NCBI RefSeq assembly: GCF_009380135.2
Contig: NZ_WHUT02000008.1
Span: forward strand, 1 to 64,000
Length of the DNA: 64,000 nt
Reading direction: 5' to 3'
DNA from: Fertoeibacter niger
Lineage (GTDB): Bacteria > Pseudomonadota > Alphaproteobacteria > Rhodobacterales > Rhodobacteraceae
A program made the position numbers and the translations under genes. Positions 1-8,947 of the stretch are shown here, piece by piece (positions within the stretch are counted from its first letter, which is position 1; every line of letters begins with the position of its first letter). The notes beneath the pieces were generated by a model that made no database searches, was not told the DNA's origin, and saw only the letters and a list, made by a program, of their open reading frames with translations.

Positions 1-856
1 AGATCCGCCGCCGCGACCGCGCCGCAGCGTCCTGATCACGGTCCGGCCCGGGGCGCCAGTTGCGGTTGATGTTGACCACCGGATGATAGGCCAGATCAGC
101 CGTCAGCAGCAGCTGCTCATTGCCCGATTGCACCAGAAAATTCGCCATGCCAGGCGTGTGGCCGGCCGCGGGCAACGTGGTCAGGCCCGGCACGATCTCT
201 TGCCCGGGCTCATACAGTTCCACCCTGTTCCGCCACGGTTCGACGCTTTGCCGGATGTTGGCGGCGAAACGCCGGCGGAACTCTTCCGGCACCGGCATAT
301 ACGACAGATCGGGGTCTTGCGTGACAAAGAACGCCCAGTCCGCCGCCGGCACCATCACCGTGGCCCGCGCAAAGGCCCGGCTGCCGTCGGCGGCGCGCAG
401 GTTGCCCACATGGTCGGGGTGGGTGTGCGAGATCACGATCAGATCGATGTCATCCGCCGAAAGCCCGATGGCGCGCAGGTTGTCAAACAGCCGCCCGCCG
501 TTCGGCCCCATGGTCTGCCCGGCCCCGGCCTCCAGCAGGATGCGCCGGCCGCCGATTTCCACCAGAAGCACGTTCAGGTTCAGCGTCATGACATCACCCG
601 GCAGGAAGGCGCGGCGCAACACCTCGGCCAGTTCCTGCTCGGGTGCGTCGCCGGCATAGACCTGCGGCGGGCCGCCGATGATGCCGTCACTCAGCACCGT
701 GGCGGCGATGTCGCCCAGCTGAAACCGGTAATGCCCGGCATTGCCCGCAGCCAGCACCGGCGTGGCCTGCGCCCGAGCAGGCCGCGGTAGCGAAGGGGCA
801 CCGATCAGCCCTGCGGCGGCGGTCAGCATGATCGTGCGGCGGTCGAGAGTAAGCAT
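1..856 (-). CDS. Metallo-beta-lactamase-fold hydrolase, exported, partial at left edge
   Basis: The reading frame is open from the ATG at 854-856 down to base 1, so the C-terminus lies outside the window (about 285 codons are present). The N-terminus is MLTLDRRTIMLTAAAG, a Tat-like twin-arginine leader, so the enzyme is probably exported. Around 420-470 the frame gives SHTHPDHVGN, the HxHxDH zinc-binding signature of the MBL fold, preceded by a strand ending DLIVIS. The leader and the wide spacing fit the AHL-lactonase/MBL-fold metallohydrolase group, but nothing identifies the substrate. It is divergent from the LysR gene at 971, which may control it. Confidence 0.85.
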   Translation of the reverse strand, partial: MLTLDRRTIMLTAAAGLIGAPSLPRPARAQATPVLAAGNAGHYRFQLGDIAATVLSDGIIGGPPQVYAGDAPEQELAEVLRRAFLPGDVMTLNLNVLLVEIGGRRILLEAGAGQTMGPNGGRLFDNLRAIGLSADDIDLIVISHTHPDHVGNLRAADGSRAFARATVMVPAADWAFFVTQDPDLSYMPVPEEFRRRFAANIRQSVEPWRNRVELYEPGQEIVPGLTTLPAAGHTPGMANFLVQSGNEQLLLTADLAYHPVVNINRNWRPGPDRDQDAAARSRRRI

Positions 857-931
857 CCTGGTATCCTTTCGCATGGGGCGGCTGGCCACCCTTCGCCTTG
901 TCAGATGACAGCAGGGCATTCATTTGTTAAG

Positions 932-958
932 CCGATCAAAAGCGATCAGACTGATCGG
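932..958. promoter_or_regulatory. Inverted repeat in LysR/MBL divergent promoter
   Basis: CCGATCA at 932-938 and TGATCGG at 952-958 form a perfect 7-bp inverted repeat separated by 13 bases. It lies in the 114-base gap between the divergent hydrolase and LysR genes. Size and place fit a LysR-type regulator site acting on both promoters; binding is inferred. Confidence 0.5.
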
Positions 959-970
959 CAAGGAGAAGCA

Positions 971-1891
971 ATGTCTGCCGTCCGGCTCGACCATCTCGAG
1001 GTTTTCGCCCAGATCGTCCGCTGCGGCGGCTTTCGGGCCGCAGCGGCAGAGCGGGGGGTGTCGTCGTCGGTCATCAGCCAGACGATGCATGCGCTGGAAC
1101 GTGATCTTGGCCTGCGGCTGCTGAACCGCACGACCCGCAGCATCGCCCCGACCGAGGCCGGGCAACGCCTGCTGGACAGGCTGCGCCCCGCGTTGGATGA
1201 CATCCGGCTGGCCCTGGCCGAGGTGGACCAGTTGCGCACGACGCCTTCGGGCACGCTGCGCATCAAGGCGCCCGGCCCAGCGGTGGACCATGTGCTGTGC
1301 CCGCTGGCCTTTCGCTTCATGCAGACCCATCCTGCGGTGAAGGTCGAGATCGTGTCGGATGCGGCCATGGTCGATATCGTCGGCGAGGGCTTCGATGCCG
1401 GGGTGCGTTTTGGCGAACATCTGGCACCCGACATGATCGCCACACCACTGGGCAAACCGCTGCGCTATGCCATTGTCGCCGCGCCCGGCTATATCGCGCG
1501 GCACGGCACCCCGCGCGTGCCGCAAGACCTTGTGGCGCATGACTGCATCCGGCGCCGCTATCCCGGCGGAAAACTGGCGAAATGGGAGTTTGAGAAAGCC
1601 GGGCAGAGCTTTACCCTACAGCCCGAGGGGCGGCTGACGCTGAGTTCGGCGCAGCAGGAAATGCAGGCCGCGCTGGCGGGCCAGGGCATCGCCCATGTGT
1701 TCGAGGACTACGCCCGCGCAGCATTGAGCGACGGCGCGCTGGTCGAGGTGCTGGCCGACTGGAGCCCGAAACTGCCAAGCTGGTATCTCTATTACCCGAA
1801 CCGCCGCCACAACAGCGCGGCGATGATCGCCTTTCTTGAATGCGTGCGGCAATCCGCCAGACAAGCCTTCCACGACATCGAACGCGCTTGA
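971..1891 (+). CDS. LysR-family transcriptional regulator
   Basis: The start is set by an AGGAGAAGC ribosome-binding site directly before the ATG at 971, giving 306 aa. An N-terminal winged helix-turn-helix (about residues 4-63: LDHLEVFAQIV, ISQTMHALERDLGLRL, TEAGQRLL) is followed by a LysR substrate-binding domain (about 90-295). The overall type resembles the DsdA/AaeR-like group acting on a divergent neighbour. The adjacent divergent gene encodes the exported MBL hydrolase, and a palindrome lies between them, so control of that gene and itself is the simplest reading. The effector is unknown. Confidence 0.93.
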   Translation: MSAVRLDHLEVFAQIVRCGGFRAAAAERGVSSSVISQTMHALERDLGLRLLNRTTRSIAPTEAGQRLLDRLRPALDDIRLALAEVDQLRTTPSGTLRIKAPGPAVDHVLCPLAFRFMQTHPAVKVEIVSDAAMVDIVGEGFDAGVRFGEHLAPDMIATPLGKPLRYAIVAAPGYIARHGTPRVPQDLVAHDCIRRRYPGGKLAKWEFEKAGQSFTLQPEGRLTLSSAQQEMQAALAGQGIAHVFEDYARAALSDGALVEVLADWSPKLPSWYLYYPNRRHNSAAMIAFLECVRQSARQAFHDIERA

Positions 1892-2054
1892 CGCATGAGC
1901 GTCCCAACCCTGATCCACCCCCGCCCCCGCGCCCGGACGATCGCGACGATGTTCAAGACACACACGCATGGCTTTTTCCACGCCGAGGGCCGATTTGAAT
2001 GCAGGGTGTGGGGTTTGCCTGCACTGTTGACACCAAACACAGGAAAAGCCCGCC

Positions 2055-3086
2055 ATGGATCGTCGTTCCTTCATTGCCGCAGTCCCAGCCTCCATCGCGC
2101 TTTCGCTGGCATCCGGGACAGGACAGGCAGCCGCAAACAGCCCCGAAACCGGGGTGCCACGGCCCGGCGCGCGTATGACCCAGGCGGTTGTTGACGCTGC
2201 GAACGCCTTTCTTGACGGCCTGTCGCCCGGGCAAAGGGCCCGTGCGCTTTACGGCGATGCAGATCCTGCCATGCGGCAATGGATCTACTTTCCAAGCCGG
2301 CGTGACCGCAACGGCATCGCGCTGGGTGCGCTGACAGAGGCGCAGCGCAGCGCCGCCTTTGGTGTAGCGGCGGCCATGCTGTCACAACGCGGGTATGACC
2401 AGTTTCGCGGCGTGCTTGCTGCCGAAGACGAACTGGGCCTGCGCAACGGCGAGGCTCATGTGAACGCGGGGCGCTATTTCATCGCGATCTTTGGCACGCC
2501 GGATACAACGGGCCGCTTTACCGTGCAGATCAACGGGCATCATCTGGCACATCACGCGAGCTTCGCGAACGGGGCCGCCATGCCGACGCCATCCTTTGTC
2601 GGCACCGATCCGGTCGAGATTGTCCTGGACGGTGGGCGCGTTCGCCCGATGCTCGGCAAGACGCAGGCCTTCTCTGCCCTCCTGGGCGGTCTTGGGGCAT
2701 CAGAATTGGCCGCAGCCGAAATCGACCCGGTTGACGACGTGAGGGTCGGCACCGGTGCAAGCGACCGCTACCCGGAAACGCAGGGTATCCGCGTGGCTGA
2801 TCTGGGGGCCGCACAGCGGGGCCTTGTCCGCGATCTGGTGTTTGCCTGGGTCGGGGATGCGGCTGATGCGATCGCAGAACCCTTGATGCAGCGTTATCTG
2901 GCCGACTTTCCCGACACCCGCCTTGCCTGGTCGGGCAGCATGGACCCCGACACAAAGGGGGCCTATCTGCGCCTGGACGGGCCCCGGCTGTGGATCGAGT
3001 TTTCCAACGTGGGGCGGTTTGGCAACGGCGACAACCACTATCACAGCGTCCTGCGCGACAAAGAGGCCGACTATCTGGCGACCTGA
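2055..3086 (+). CDS. Exported DUF3500 family protein
   Basis: This 343-aa protein begins MDRRSFIAAVPASIALSLASG, a Tat-type leader, and is therefore likely periplasmic. The body matches the DUF3500 family: LSPGQRARALYGDADPAMRQ near residue 50, WIYFPSRRDRNGIALG, and a His-rich VQINGHHLAHH segment near residue 160 that could bind metal. The C-terminal part has FSNVGRFGNGDNHYHSVLRD, also with clustered His. The family has no firmly assigned reaction. It stands alone between the LysR gene and a hairpin that ends the unit. Confidence 0.8.
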   Translation: MDRRSFIAAVPASIALSLASGTGQAAANSPETGVPRPGARMTQAVVDAANAFLDGLSPGQRARALYGDADPAMRQWIYFPSRRDRNGIALGALTEAQRSAAFGVAAAMLSQRGYDQFRGVLAAEDELGLRNGEAHVNAGRYFIAIFGTPDTTGRFTVQINGHHLAHHASFANGAAMPTPSFVGTDPVEIVLDGGRVRPMLGKTQAFSALLGGLGASELAAAEIDPVDDVRVGTGASDRYPETQGIRVADLGAAQRGLVRDLVFAWVGDAADAIAEPLMQRYLADFPDTRLAWSGSMDPDTKGAYLRLDGPRLWIEFSNVGRFGNGDNHYHSVLRDKEADYLAT

Positions 3087-3114
3087 CCTTGCGATGTCCG
3101 CCCGGCAACAATGC

Positions 3115-3142
3115 CCCCGGTCCCCTGCGCAGGGCGCCGGGG
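3115..3142. terminator. GC-rich hairpin between convergent genes
   Basis: CCCCGG (3115-3120) pairs with CCGGGG (3137-3142), and CCCTG/CAGGG pairs inside it. It sits between the ends of the DUF3500 gene (+) and the UbiX-like gene (-), so it could terminate both. The T-tract is weak (TTGGTTT). Confidence 0.45.
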
Positions 3143-3229
3143 TTGGTTTGAATACCCGGGTCGCACAAAAGAGCGGCACTTCGGCAAGTCCTCGGGCAGG
3201 CCGCTGAACCGGAACCAGCCCGGCGCGGC

Positions 3230-3856
3230 TCAGTCTTTCCAGCGGGGGGCGAGTGCCGCAGGGATACCCAGCGCGTCAAGCCAGCGTTGCACCTGATGGT
3301 TGACCAGATCGTCAAGCGTGCGGCTTTTGGTGTAAAATGCCGGCATCGGCGGTGCCACGATCGCGCCCATTTCGGTGACTGCGATCATGTTGCGCAGGTG
3401 GCCCAGGTGCAAAGGCGTCTCGCGGACACCAAGCACCAGAGGGCGGCGTTCCTTCAGCGTCACATCCGCCGCGCGGGTCAGCAGGCTGCTGCCGATGCCA
3501 TTGGCAATCTCGGCCAGGGTCTTCACGCTGCATGGCGCGATAAGCATGCCCTGTGCCCTGAAGGAACCTGACGCGATACCCGCACCGATGTCGCCGTTGG
3601 AATGGACATGATCCGCCAGAGATTTCGCCATTTCATAGCCATTTTCGGTTTCGACGGCGAGGGTTTGCACCGCGGCCCGGGTCACGATCAGATGTGTTTC
3701 CACTGATTGGCCGTGCAGCACCTCCAGCAACCTCAGCGCGAACGGCATTCCCGACGCGCCAGACAGGCCGACGATCAGACGCAGCGGCGCATCGGGACCA
3801 GTCACGGGTTTCAAGGGCTGGTGGCGTTGCGAAAGTGACAGGTTGCCGGGTGACAC
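3230..3856 (-). CDS. ubiX: UbiX-like flavin prenyltransferase
   Basis: UbiX proteins join dimethylallyl phosphate to FMN to make prenylated FMN, the cofactor of UbiD decarboxylases. The frame shows LIVGLSGASGMPFALRLLEV (FMN site), APCSVKTLAEIANG, then RETPLHLGHLRNM and PPMPAFY, the conserved C-terminal block of the family. I place the start at the GTG at 3856 (208 aa, the usual length) because AAGGA lies about 9 bases before it; an ATG at 3988 would add 44 residues with no family likeness. A UbiD-like gene lies at 29452-30837, so a cofactor-enzyme pair is plausible, although this copy could also serve ubiquinone synthesis. Confidence 0.9.
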   Translation of the reverse strand: MSPGNLSLSQRHQPLKPVTGPDAPLRLIVGLSGASGMPFALRLLEVLHGQSVETHLIVTRAAVQTLAVETENGYEMAKSLADHVHSNGDIGAGIASGSFRAQGMLIAPCSVKTLAEIANGIGSSLLTRAADVTLKERRPLVLGVRETPLHLGHLRNMIAVTEMGAIVAPPMPAFYTKSRTLDDLVNHQVQRWLDALGIPAALAPRWKD

Positions 3857-4049
3857 TGTTGATATCCTTGGATTGTAGACTCTGTCATATTTCTCGGATA
3901 GGTTGACCAAAATGTCGATTGACCCTTGGGAATAGAACGCCATGCGTAGAGTGAACCCCCAAGCAGGCTTCGCCAGCCCGTGTGACAACGATAGGAGCGG
4001 ACCCGATCATCAGCACATGTTTTTTTATGTTAATTTCGAGTAGATTATT

Positions 4050-4817
4050 ATGATCAAGGTCTTGCTGATAGATGACGATGCCGAGCTGGCAGAGCTGATG
4101 CGTGACGTGCTCAAAAGCTACAGCATCGAACTGCATGCCGTGCACACCCCCCGAGAAGGTTTCGCCGCGCTTGAGGCGCGCAAGTATGATCTGGTGCTGC
4201 TTGATGTCATGCTGCCCGAGTTGAACGGGTTGCAGATGTGCAGCAAGATCAGATATTCCAGCGCGGCCTACAGCGACGTGTCCATCATCATCCTGACCGC
4301 CCGCACCGAGTTGACAGACATGGTGGTGGGCCTGGAAACCGGCGCTGACGACTATGTCAAGAAACCGTTCGAGCCGCGCGAGCTGGTGGCGCGGATCAAC
4401 GCCATCCTGCGGCGGTCGCGCGCGCCGGAAATCTCGGCCACGCGCGCCCTGGCGACTGACGCTCCCGCCATGGGCAAGGGCGGCGGCGGCTGCGAGATTG
4501 TTCTGGAATGTGATGTGCTTCAGATCGAGACGCAGCGCGCCCAGGTTCTTGTCAACGGCAAGAAGCTGGAGACAACGTCGATGGAGTTTGAACTGATCGC
4601 CGCATTGGCGAAGCGTCCGGGCGAGATTCTGAACCGCGATGACCTGCTGGGCGAAGTGCATGGCACCAATGTGATCTACACGCGCAGCATAGACGCGCTG
4701 ATCTACCGGCTGCGGACCAAGATCAAGGATGCGGGGGCCGAGGTTGATTTCATCCGCACCGTGCGCGGGCGGGGCTATTCGCTTGTCGGTCAGGTGAAGC
4801 GGACCTCCCAGGTGTGA
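4050..4817 (+). CDS. OmpR-family response regulator (orphan)
   Basis: The 255-aa protein has a receiver domain (1-120) with the acidic pocket LLIDDD and phospho-acceptor Asp52 in LVLLDVMLPEL, T/S in ILTART and K in DDYVKKPFE. A winged-helix DNA-binding domain occupies about 150-245 (TSMEFELIAALAKRPGEILN, RTVRGRGYSLVG). No kinase gene is adjacent. It closely resembles the regulator at 10466, which is followed by a kinase, so both may answer to the same kinase. It is divergent from the UbiX-like gene across a 193-base gap. Confidence 0.93.
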   Translation: MIKVLLIDDDAELAELMRDVLKSYSIELHAVHTPREGFAALEARKYDLVLLDVMLPELNGLQMCSKIRYSSAAYSDVSIIILTARTELTDMVVGLETGADDYVKKPFEPRELVARINAILRRSRAPEISATRALATDAPAMGKGGGGCEIVLECDVLQIETQRAQVLVNGKKLETTSMEFELIAALAKRPGEILNRDDLLGEVHGTNVIYTRSIDALIYRLRTKIKDAGAEVDFIRTVRGRGYSLVGQVKRTSQV

Positions 4818-5027
4818 ACCCAGGACGCACGGCAAGATGCAGGCGCGGCAGGGCGGCGGCTGGCGCAGGTATATTGCAGCAGGGCCGACCAGAGATAAAC
4901 ACAAAGCATCATGAAATGTCATTCTTTGCGCATATGCCGTTTTTTATTGAATGATTTGAGGTGGAGTTTCTTTTGACGCGCGAAGGCGCTAATCTCCGGG
5001 ATGTGACTTGACCCAGCAATGTGAAAC

Positions 5028-5537
5028 ATGCCCATGCCGCGACTCATTTATCTTCTTTGCCTTGCCCCCCTTGTTCTGTTGGGGGCGATGGGCGGGTTCT
5101 TTTATGCCTATTCGGTGTCTGTCATGCCGGGCCTTGGCAACCTGCCCGAAGCCGAGGCGATCCGCGCCATGCAGGAATTGAACCGCGGAACCCGCAACGG
5201 GGTATTCCTGTTCACATTCCTGTTCACGCCGTTTCTGACGCTGGGCTGTGCCGCAGTGCTTTACATCAAGGGCAGGCGCAGGGCGGGGCTTTTTCTGGCG
5301 GCAGCAGGTGCGGTGTATTTCTGCGGCTCATTCCTGCCCACGGTGAATGTCAGCGTGCCCCTCAATCATGCCTTGGAAGCGATTGATTCTACATCAATAT
5401 CTGCTGCAGATGCAGTGGCCCTGTGGTCGGATTACAGCGCTGACTGGACCTTTTGGAACACGCTGCGGGCTGTCATGGCGCTGATCGGGCTTGGACTTGC
5501 GGCCACCGCGATGCACAGCGCCGCGCGCATATCCTGA
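5028..5537 (+). CDS. DUF1772 / anthrone-oxygenase-like membrane protein
   Basis: A 169-aa protein with four hydrophobic segments (about 5-28, 57-77, 85-108, 140-165). The pattern of an N-terminal helix, MPGLGNLPEAEAIRAMQELN, a conserved VPLNHAL near the middle and SADWTFWNTLRAVMALIGLG at the end matches DUF1772, which includes fungal anthrone oxygenases and many bacterial proteins of unknown role. An oxygenase activity here is only a family-based possibility. It lies between the orphan response regulator and the ABC export operon and may belong to the metabolite locus. Confidence 0.75.
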   Translation: MPMPRLIYLLCLAPLVLLGAMGGFFYAYSVSVMPGLGNLPEAEAIRAMQELNRGTRNGVFLFTFLFTPFLTLGCAAVLYIKGRRRAGLFLAAAGAVYFCGSFLPTVNVSVPLNHALEAIDSTSISAADAVALWSDYSADWTFWNTLRAVMALIGLGLAATAMHSAARIS

Positions 5538-5784
5538 ACTGCCCCCTTTCCCCTCTGGCAAGGACAGGCTGGCAAGGCCGGATACCGCGGGCCCCGCCCC
5601 ATTGTTTTATCACATTGTGGCCAGAGTGTGATTTAGGATGGAGCCGCTGTCATAAACCCTCGCGCAGCGTGAATTTTTGATACGCAAAGCGCGTCGAAAA
5701 AGCATCCTTTGTTGTTTGAGTTAATCACCCATCGGGCCGTAAATCAGAGGCAAGAGAAACTCCTGCCGCACGAGGACCGAGACA

Positions 5785-6528
5785 GTGAATTCCGCATATA
5801 ACCCGCCGTTTGAACACGATGCGCACATCGGCTCCTTTGCGCCCCTGGTTGAGGAGCCGGTGGTCCGGTTTCAGAATCTGACAAAGACCTACCGCATGGA
5901 TCGCGTCCAGGTGACGGCACTGGCGAATGTCTCGGGGGTCATTGCCAAGGCCGAGACCACCTTTGTCACCGGCCCCTCGGGCAGCGGCAAATCCACATTG
6001 CTGAACATCATCGGCATGCTTGACCAGCCCAGCTCCGGCACTTTGACCATCCTCGACCAGGATGTCAGCCGCCTTTCCGACCGCGATGCGGCAGATTTCC
6101 GTGCGCGCCACATCGGCTTTGTTTTCCAGAGCTTCAACCTGATCCCGGTGCTGTCGCTGCGTGAGAACGTGGAATTTCCCCTGCTGAACCGCAAGATCGC
6201 ATCACGGGCGCGCCGCGCCAAGGCCATGGAATATCTTGATGCGGTGGGGCTTGCCGAGTTTGTTGACCGCCGCCCCGGCGAGATCTCGGGCGGGCAGCGC
6301 CAGCGCGTTGCCATCGCCCGCGCCCTGGTGACAGAGCCGACCATGGTCATCGCAGACGAGCCCACCGCAAATCTCGATACGAAAACCTCGCGCGACATCA
6401 TCGCCCTGCTGGACCGGATGAAGTCGGAGCTGAGCACAAGCATCGTGATCTGCACGCATGACACCAGCCTGATCACGCCGGCAAGCGCGGTCATCAACAT
6501 CGTCGACGGCCAGACGGCCCAGGAGTAG
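5785..6528 (+). CDS. ABC transporter ATPase, LolD/MacB type
   Basis: The 247-aa protein starts at a GTG preceded by GAGGAC. It has Walker A GPSGSGKST (about 67-75), the Q-loop FVFQSFNLIPVLS, signature SGGQRQRVAIARAL and Walker B MVIADEPTANLD. This set is typical of LolD/MacB/FtsE ATPases, which drive extraction of lipids, lipoproteins or hydrophobic compounds from the inner membrane. A permease follows 6 bases later, then a LolA-like carrier and an outer-membrane barrel, so the module looks like a full inner-to-outer-membrane shuttle. A 247-base gap upstream should hold the operon promoter; I recognise no specific element there. Confidence 0.92.
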   Translation: MNSAYNPPFEHDAHIGSFAPLVEEPVVRFQNLTKTYRMDRVQVTALANVSGVIAKAETTFVTGPSGSGKSTLLNIIGMLDQPSSGTLTILDQDVSRLSDRDAADFRARHIGFVFQSFNLIPVLSLRENVEFPLLNRKIASRARRAKAMEYLDAVGLAEFVDRRPGEISGGQRQRVAIARALVTEPTMVIADEPTANLDTKTSRDIIALLDRMKSELSTSIVICTHDTSLITPASAVINIVDGQTAQE

Positions 6529-6534
6529 CTCGTC

Positions 6535-7917
6535 ATGATCTGGACAATCGCATTGCGCAATGTGGTGAAAAACGCGCGCCGTTCCCTCACGACGGGGCTC
6601 GCGATCGGCGTCGGCGGTCTTGCCGCGCTGCTTTTTGCCGGTTTCGTCACCTCGATCTGGTATGGGGTGCAGACCTCGATGATCCAGCAACAGGGCAACT
6701 TGCAGGTCTACCGCAACGGATATCTGGAATTCGGTGCGGCCAATCCCGACGAATACACGATCAAGGATTGGGACCGCGTCGTATCCCTTCTGGCCGCAGA
6801 CCCGATGCTGGCCGAGGAACTGGCCGTGATCACCCCGCGCATCGACCTCGCGGGCGTGGCGGGCAATGCCGAGACCGGCAACTCCAAGACCTTCATCGGC
6901 AGCGGCGTCGTGCCTGCCGAAATCGACGCGATGAGCGGGTGGGACGGCTGGCAGATCGGGCAGGTCACACCCGCGAGCGGCCTTGCAGGGGGTGGGCCGG
7001 ACAGCGTGATTGTCGGGGTTGGAATGGCGCGGATGATGGGGCTGTGCGGTGCGCTGAATGTGGCGGATTGCAGCGATCGCCCGGTTGACGCAGCCGATCT
7101 GGCAGGCGAAGAGCAGGATTTTTCGGCCCTCGTCGCCGAAGAGAGCGGTCTGGCCGACCAGTCGCTGGGCAATGACCAGCCACAGTTGAACCTGATGGCC
7201 GCAACATCCTCGGGTGTGCCGAACATTGCCCGTGTGGTGATCGAGGCGGCCGAGCCGCAGGCCATCCGCGCCGTCGACAACGCCTTTGTCATGATGCACT
7301 TCGAACAGGCGCGCAGCCTGCTTTATGGCGACAGTCAGGAAGCCACTGCGCTGATGTTGCAAGTTGCCAATCCCGAACGGGTGGATGCCGTCAAGACCCG
7401 TGTCGCCGAGGTTCTGGATCAGGCGGGGCTGGATCTGGGCGTCTATCACTTCACCGAGGTTGATCCGACGTTCGATCGCATCTTCGGCATGTTCACCTTC
7501 ATGTTCATCGTGGTGTCGGCGGTTCTGGCCATTGTGATCGTCTTTACCATCGTCAACACCATCTCGATGACGGTCGTGGAACGGGTCAAAGAGATCGGCA
7601 CGATCCGCGCCCTGGGGTTCCGCAAGGGGTTTGTCCGGGCGCTGTTTCTGACCGAAAGCGTGATCATCGGCATGATCGGGGCGGCGATTGCCCTTGGGTC
7701 GGCGGTTGTCCTGTCAAATCTGGTGAACGCCTCGGGCCTGCAATGGACGCCGCCTTCAAACGCCACGCCGCTGACGGTTCAGCTGATGGTGCTTGATAAC
7801 CCGGTCTTTACCGCTGCGGTGGTGGGCGCGCTGGTGTTCCTTGCCATGCTGGCGGCGGTGCTGCCGACCTTCAAGGCCGCCAATCTGAACATCGTCGAAA
7901 GCCTGCAACGGGCCTGA
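6535..7917 (+). CDS. ABC transporter permease, MacB/LolC-FtsX type
   Basis: This 460-aa permease has the MacB/LolCE layout: one membrane helix at about 20-42, a large periplasmic domain (about 45-315), then three helices (about 318-345, 372-395, 425-450). The FtsX block SMTVVERVKEIGTIRALGF, which contacts the ATPase, lies at about residues 343-361. The periplasmic domain is Ala/Gly/Asp-rich and has no obvious lipoprotein-handling signature. Only one permease gene is present, so it probably works as a homodimer with the ATPase at 5785. It leads directly into the LolA-like gene, which suggests handover of cargo to that protein. Confidence 0.9.
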   Translation: MIWTIALRNVVKNARRSLTTGLAIGVGGLAALLFAGFVTSIWYGVQTSMIQQQGNLQVYRNGYLEFGAANPDEYTIKDWDRVVSLLAADPMLAEELAVITPRIDLAGVAGNAETGNSKTFIGSGVVPAEIDAMSGWDGWQIGQVTPASGLAGGGPDSVIVGVGMARMMGLCGALNVADCSDRPVDAADLAGEEQDFSALVAEESGLADQSLGNDQPQLNLMAATSSGVPNIARVVIEAAEPQAIRAVDNAFVMMHFEQARSLLYGDSQEATALMLQVANPERVDAVKTRVAEVLDQAGLDLGVYHFTEVDPTFDRIFGMFTFMFIVVSAVLAIVIVFTIVNTISMTVVERVKEIGTIRALGFRKGFVRALFLTESVIIGMIGAAIALGSAVVLSNLVNASGLQWTPPSNATPLTVQLMVLDNPVFTAAVVGALVFLAMLAAVLPTFKAANLNIVESLQRA

Positions 7918-7960
7918 CGCTGGCCCCCAACCTCTGCCATCACTCGAAAGGAACTGTCAC

Positions 7961-8749
7961 ATGAAACTCCATCGCCGTGAATTCGCGCAGCTTCTCCTCG
8001 GCGGGCTTGGCGCTGCTGGCCTGGCCTCGGTGGGAATGCCGGCCTTTGCCGCCGATGCCGGCACGATCCTGCGCGAGGCGGATGCGATCCGAAATCCGCA
8101 GACCTCGTTCGTGGTCGACGTGGCACTTGCCAATTACGATCGTGGCCGCGTGACGGAGCAAACCACTGTCACCACCTATTCCCGCCCCGTCGGCGCGCAG
8201 TTCCAGACGCTGGTGCATATCAATTCGCCCGCAGCCGACCGTGGCAAGATCCTGCTGCGCAACGGAAATATCCTGTGGCTTTATGACCCCGCATCCAAGG
8301 CATCCGTCCGCATCTCACCGCGCCAGCGGCTGCTGGGCAACGCGTCGAACGGTGATGTCGTCAGCTCGAACCTTGTCGGGGATTACAACGCGGCCCTGAA
8401 TGGCGAGGAAACGATTGTTGACGGCGACAGGCAGAACCGCAACTGCCACAAGCTGCAACTGACCCAGGCGTCGCAGTCCGCACCCTACAGCGCCATCGAA
8501 TTCTGGGTTGATACTGCCAGCAACCAGCCGGTGAAGGGCAAGTATTTCACGCAAAGCGGCAAGCTGATCAAGGTGGCGTGGTATCGCAAACTGAAGAACC
8601 AGATGGGCGTTTCCCGCCCGACCGAGATCGTGATCGCCGACGGGTTCGACCCGAACAAGGTGACGGTCATGTCGATGAGCGGTTTTCGCGCCAAGACCAT
8701 CCCCGAGTCGTGGTTCAACAAGGAATGGCTGCCGAACTTCAGCACATGA
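7961..8749 (+). CDS. LolA-like outer-membrane lipid/lipoprotein-sorting protein (copy 1)
   Basis: A 262-aa exported protein with a leader containing HRREF followed by LLLGGLGAAGLASVG and cleavage near AFAAD. The mature part matches the 'outer membrane lipoprotein-sorting protein' branch of the LolA fold: strands such as NPQTSFVVDVAL, NGNILWLYDPASKASVRISP and AIEFWVDTASNQPVKGKYFT. Relatives travel with ABC or RND exporters and are thought to carry lipids or lipid-like products through the periplasm. Here it sits between an ABC permease and an outer-membrane barrel. A second, different LolA-like protein is at 26060. Confidence 0.85.
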   Translation: MKLHRREFAQLLLGGLGAAGLASVGMPAFAADAGTILREADAIRNPQTSFVVDVALANYDRGRVTEQTTVTTYSRPVGAQFQTLVHINSPAADRGKILLRNGNILWLYDPASKASVRISPRQRLLGNASNGDVVSSNLVGDYNAALNGEETIVDGDRQNRNCHKLQLTQASQSAPYSAIEFWVDTASNQPVKGKYFTQSGKLIKVAWYRKLKNQMGVSRPTEIVIADGFDPNKVTVMSMSGFRAKTIPESWFNKEWLPNFST

Positions 8750-8947
8750 CCGCCGGCGTGCTGCTGCAAGAGACCGGGGGGTAAAGCCCGCCGGTCATCG
8801 CAACAGCGCCCCGGTCAGGGCCCCCCGGTCGGGGATCGCGTCCCTTGGGGGCGGCATCAAAGGCAACCTGCGAGATGCCGCCTGCCCACGGTCTGTTCAA
8901 ATGCGTTCTACAGCAGCGCGGCGAGCGCCTGGATATGAGACAACACC

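Noticed and set aside
3903-3924. TTGACC direct repeat upstream of the UbiX-like gene as a regulator site
   Set aside because: Two copies 16 bases apart could be chance, and no matching site occurs before the other genes of the locus.
3885-4922. Long open frame opposite the orphan response regulator
   Set aside because: It is the antisense of a clear OmpR-type gene; high GC content leaves long open antisense frames here.
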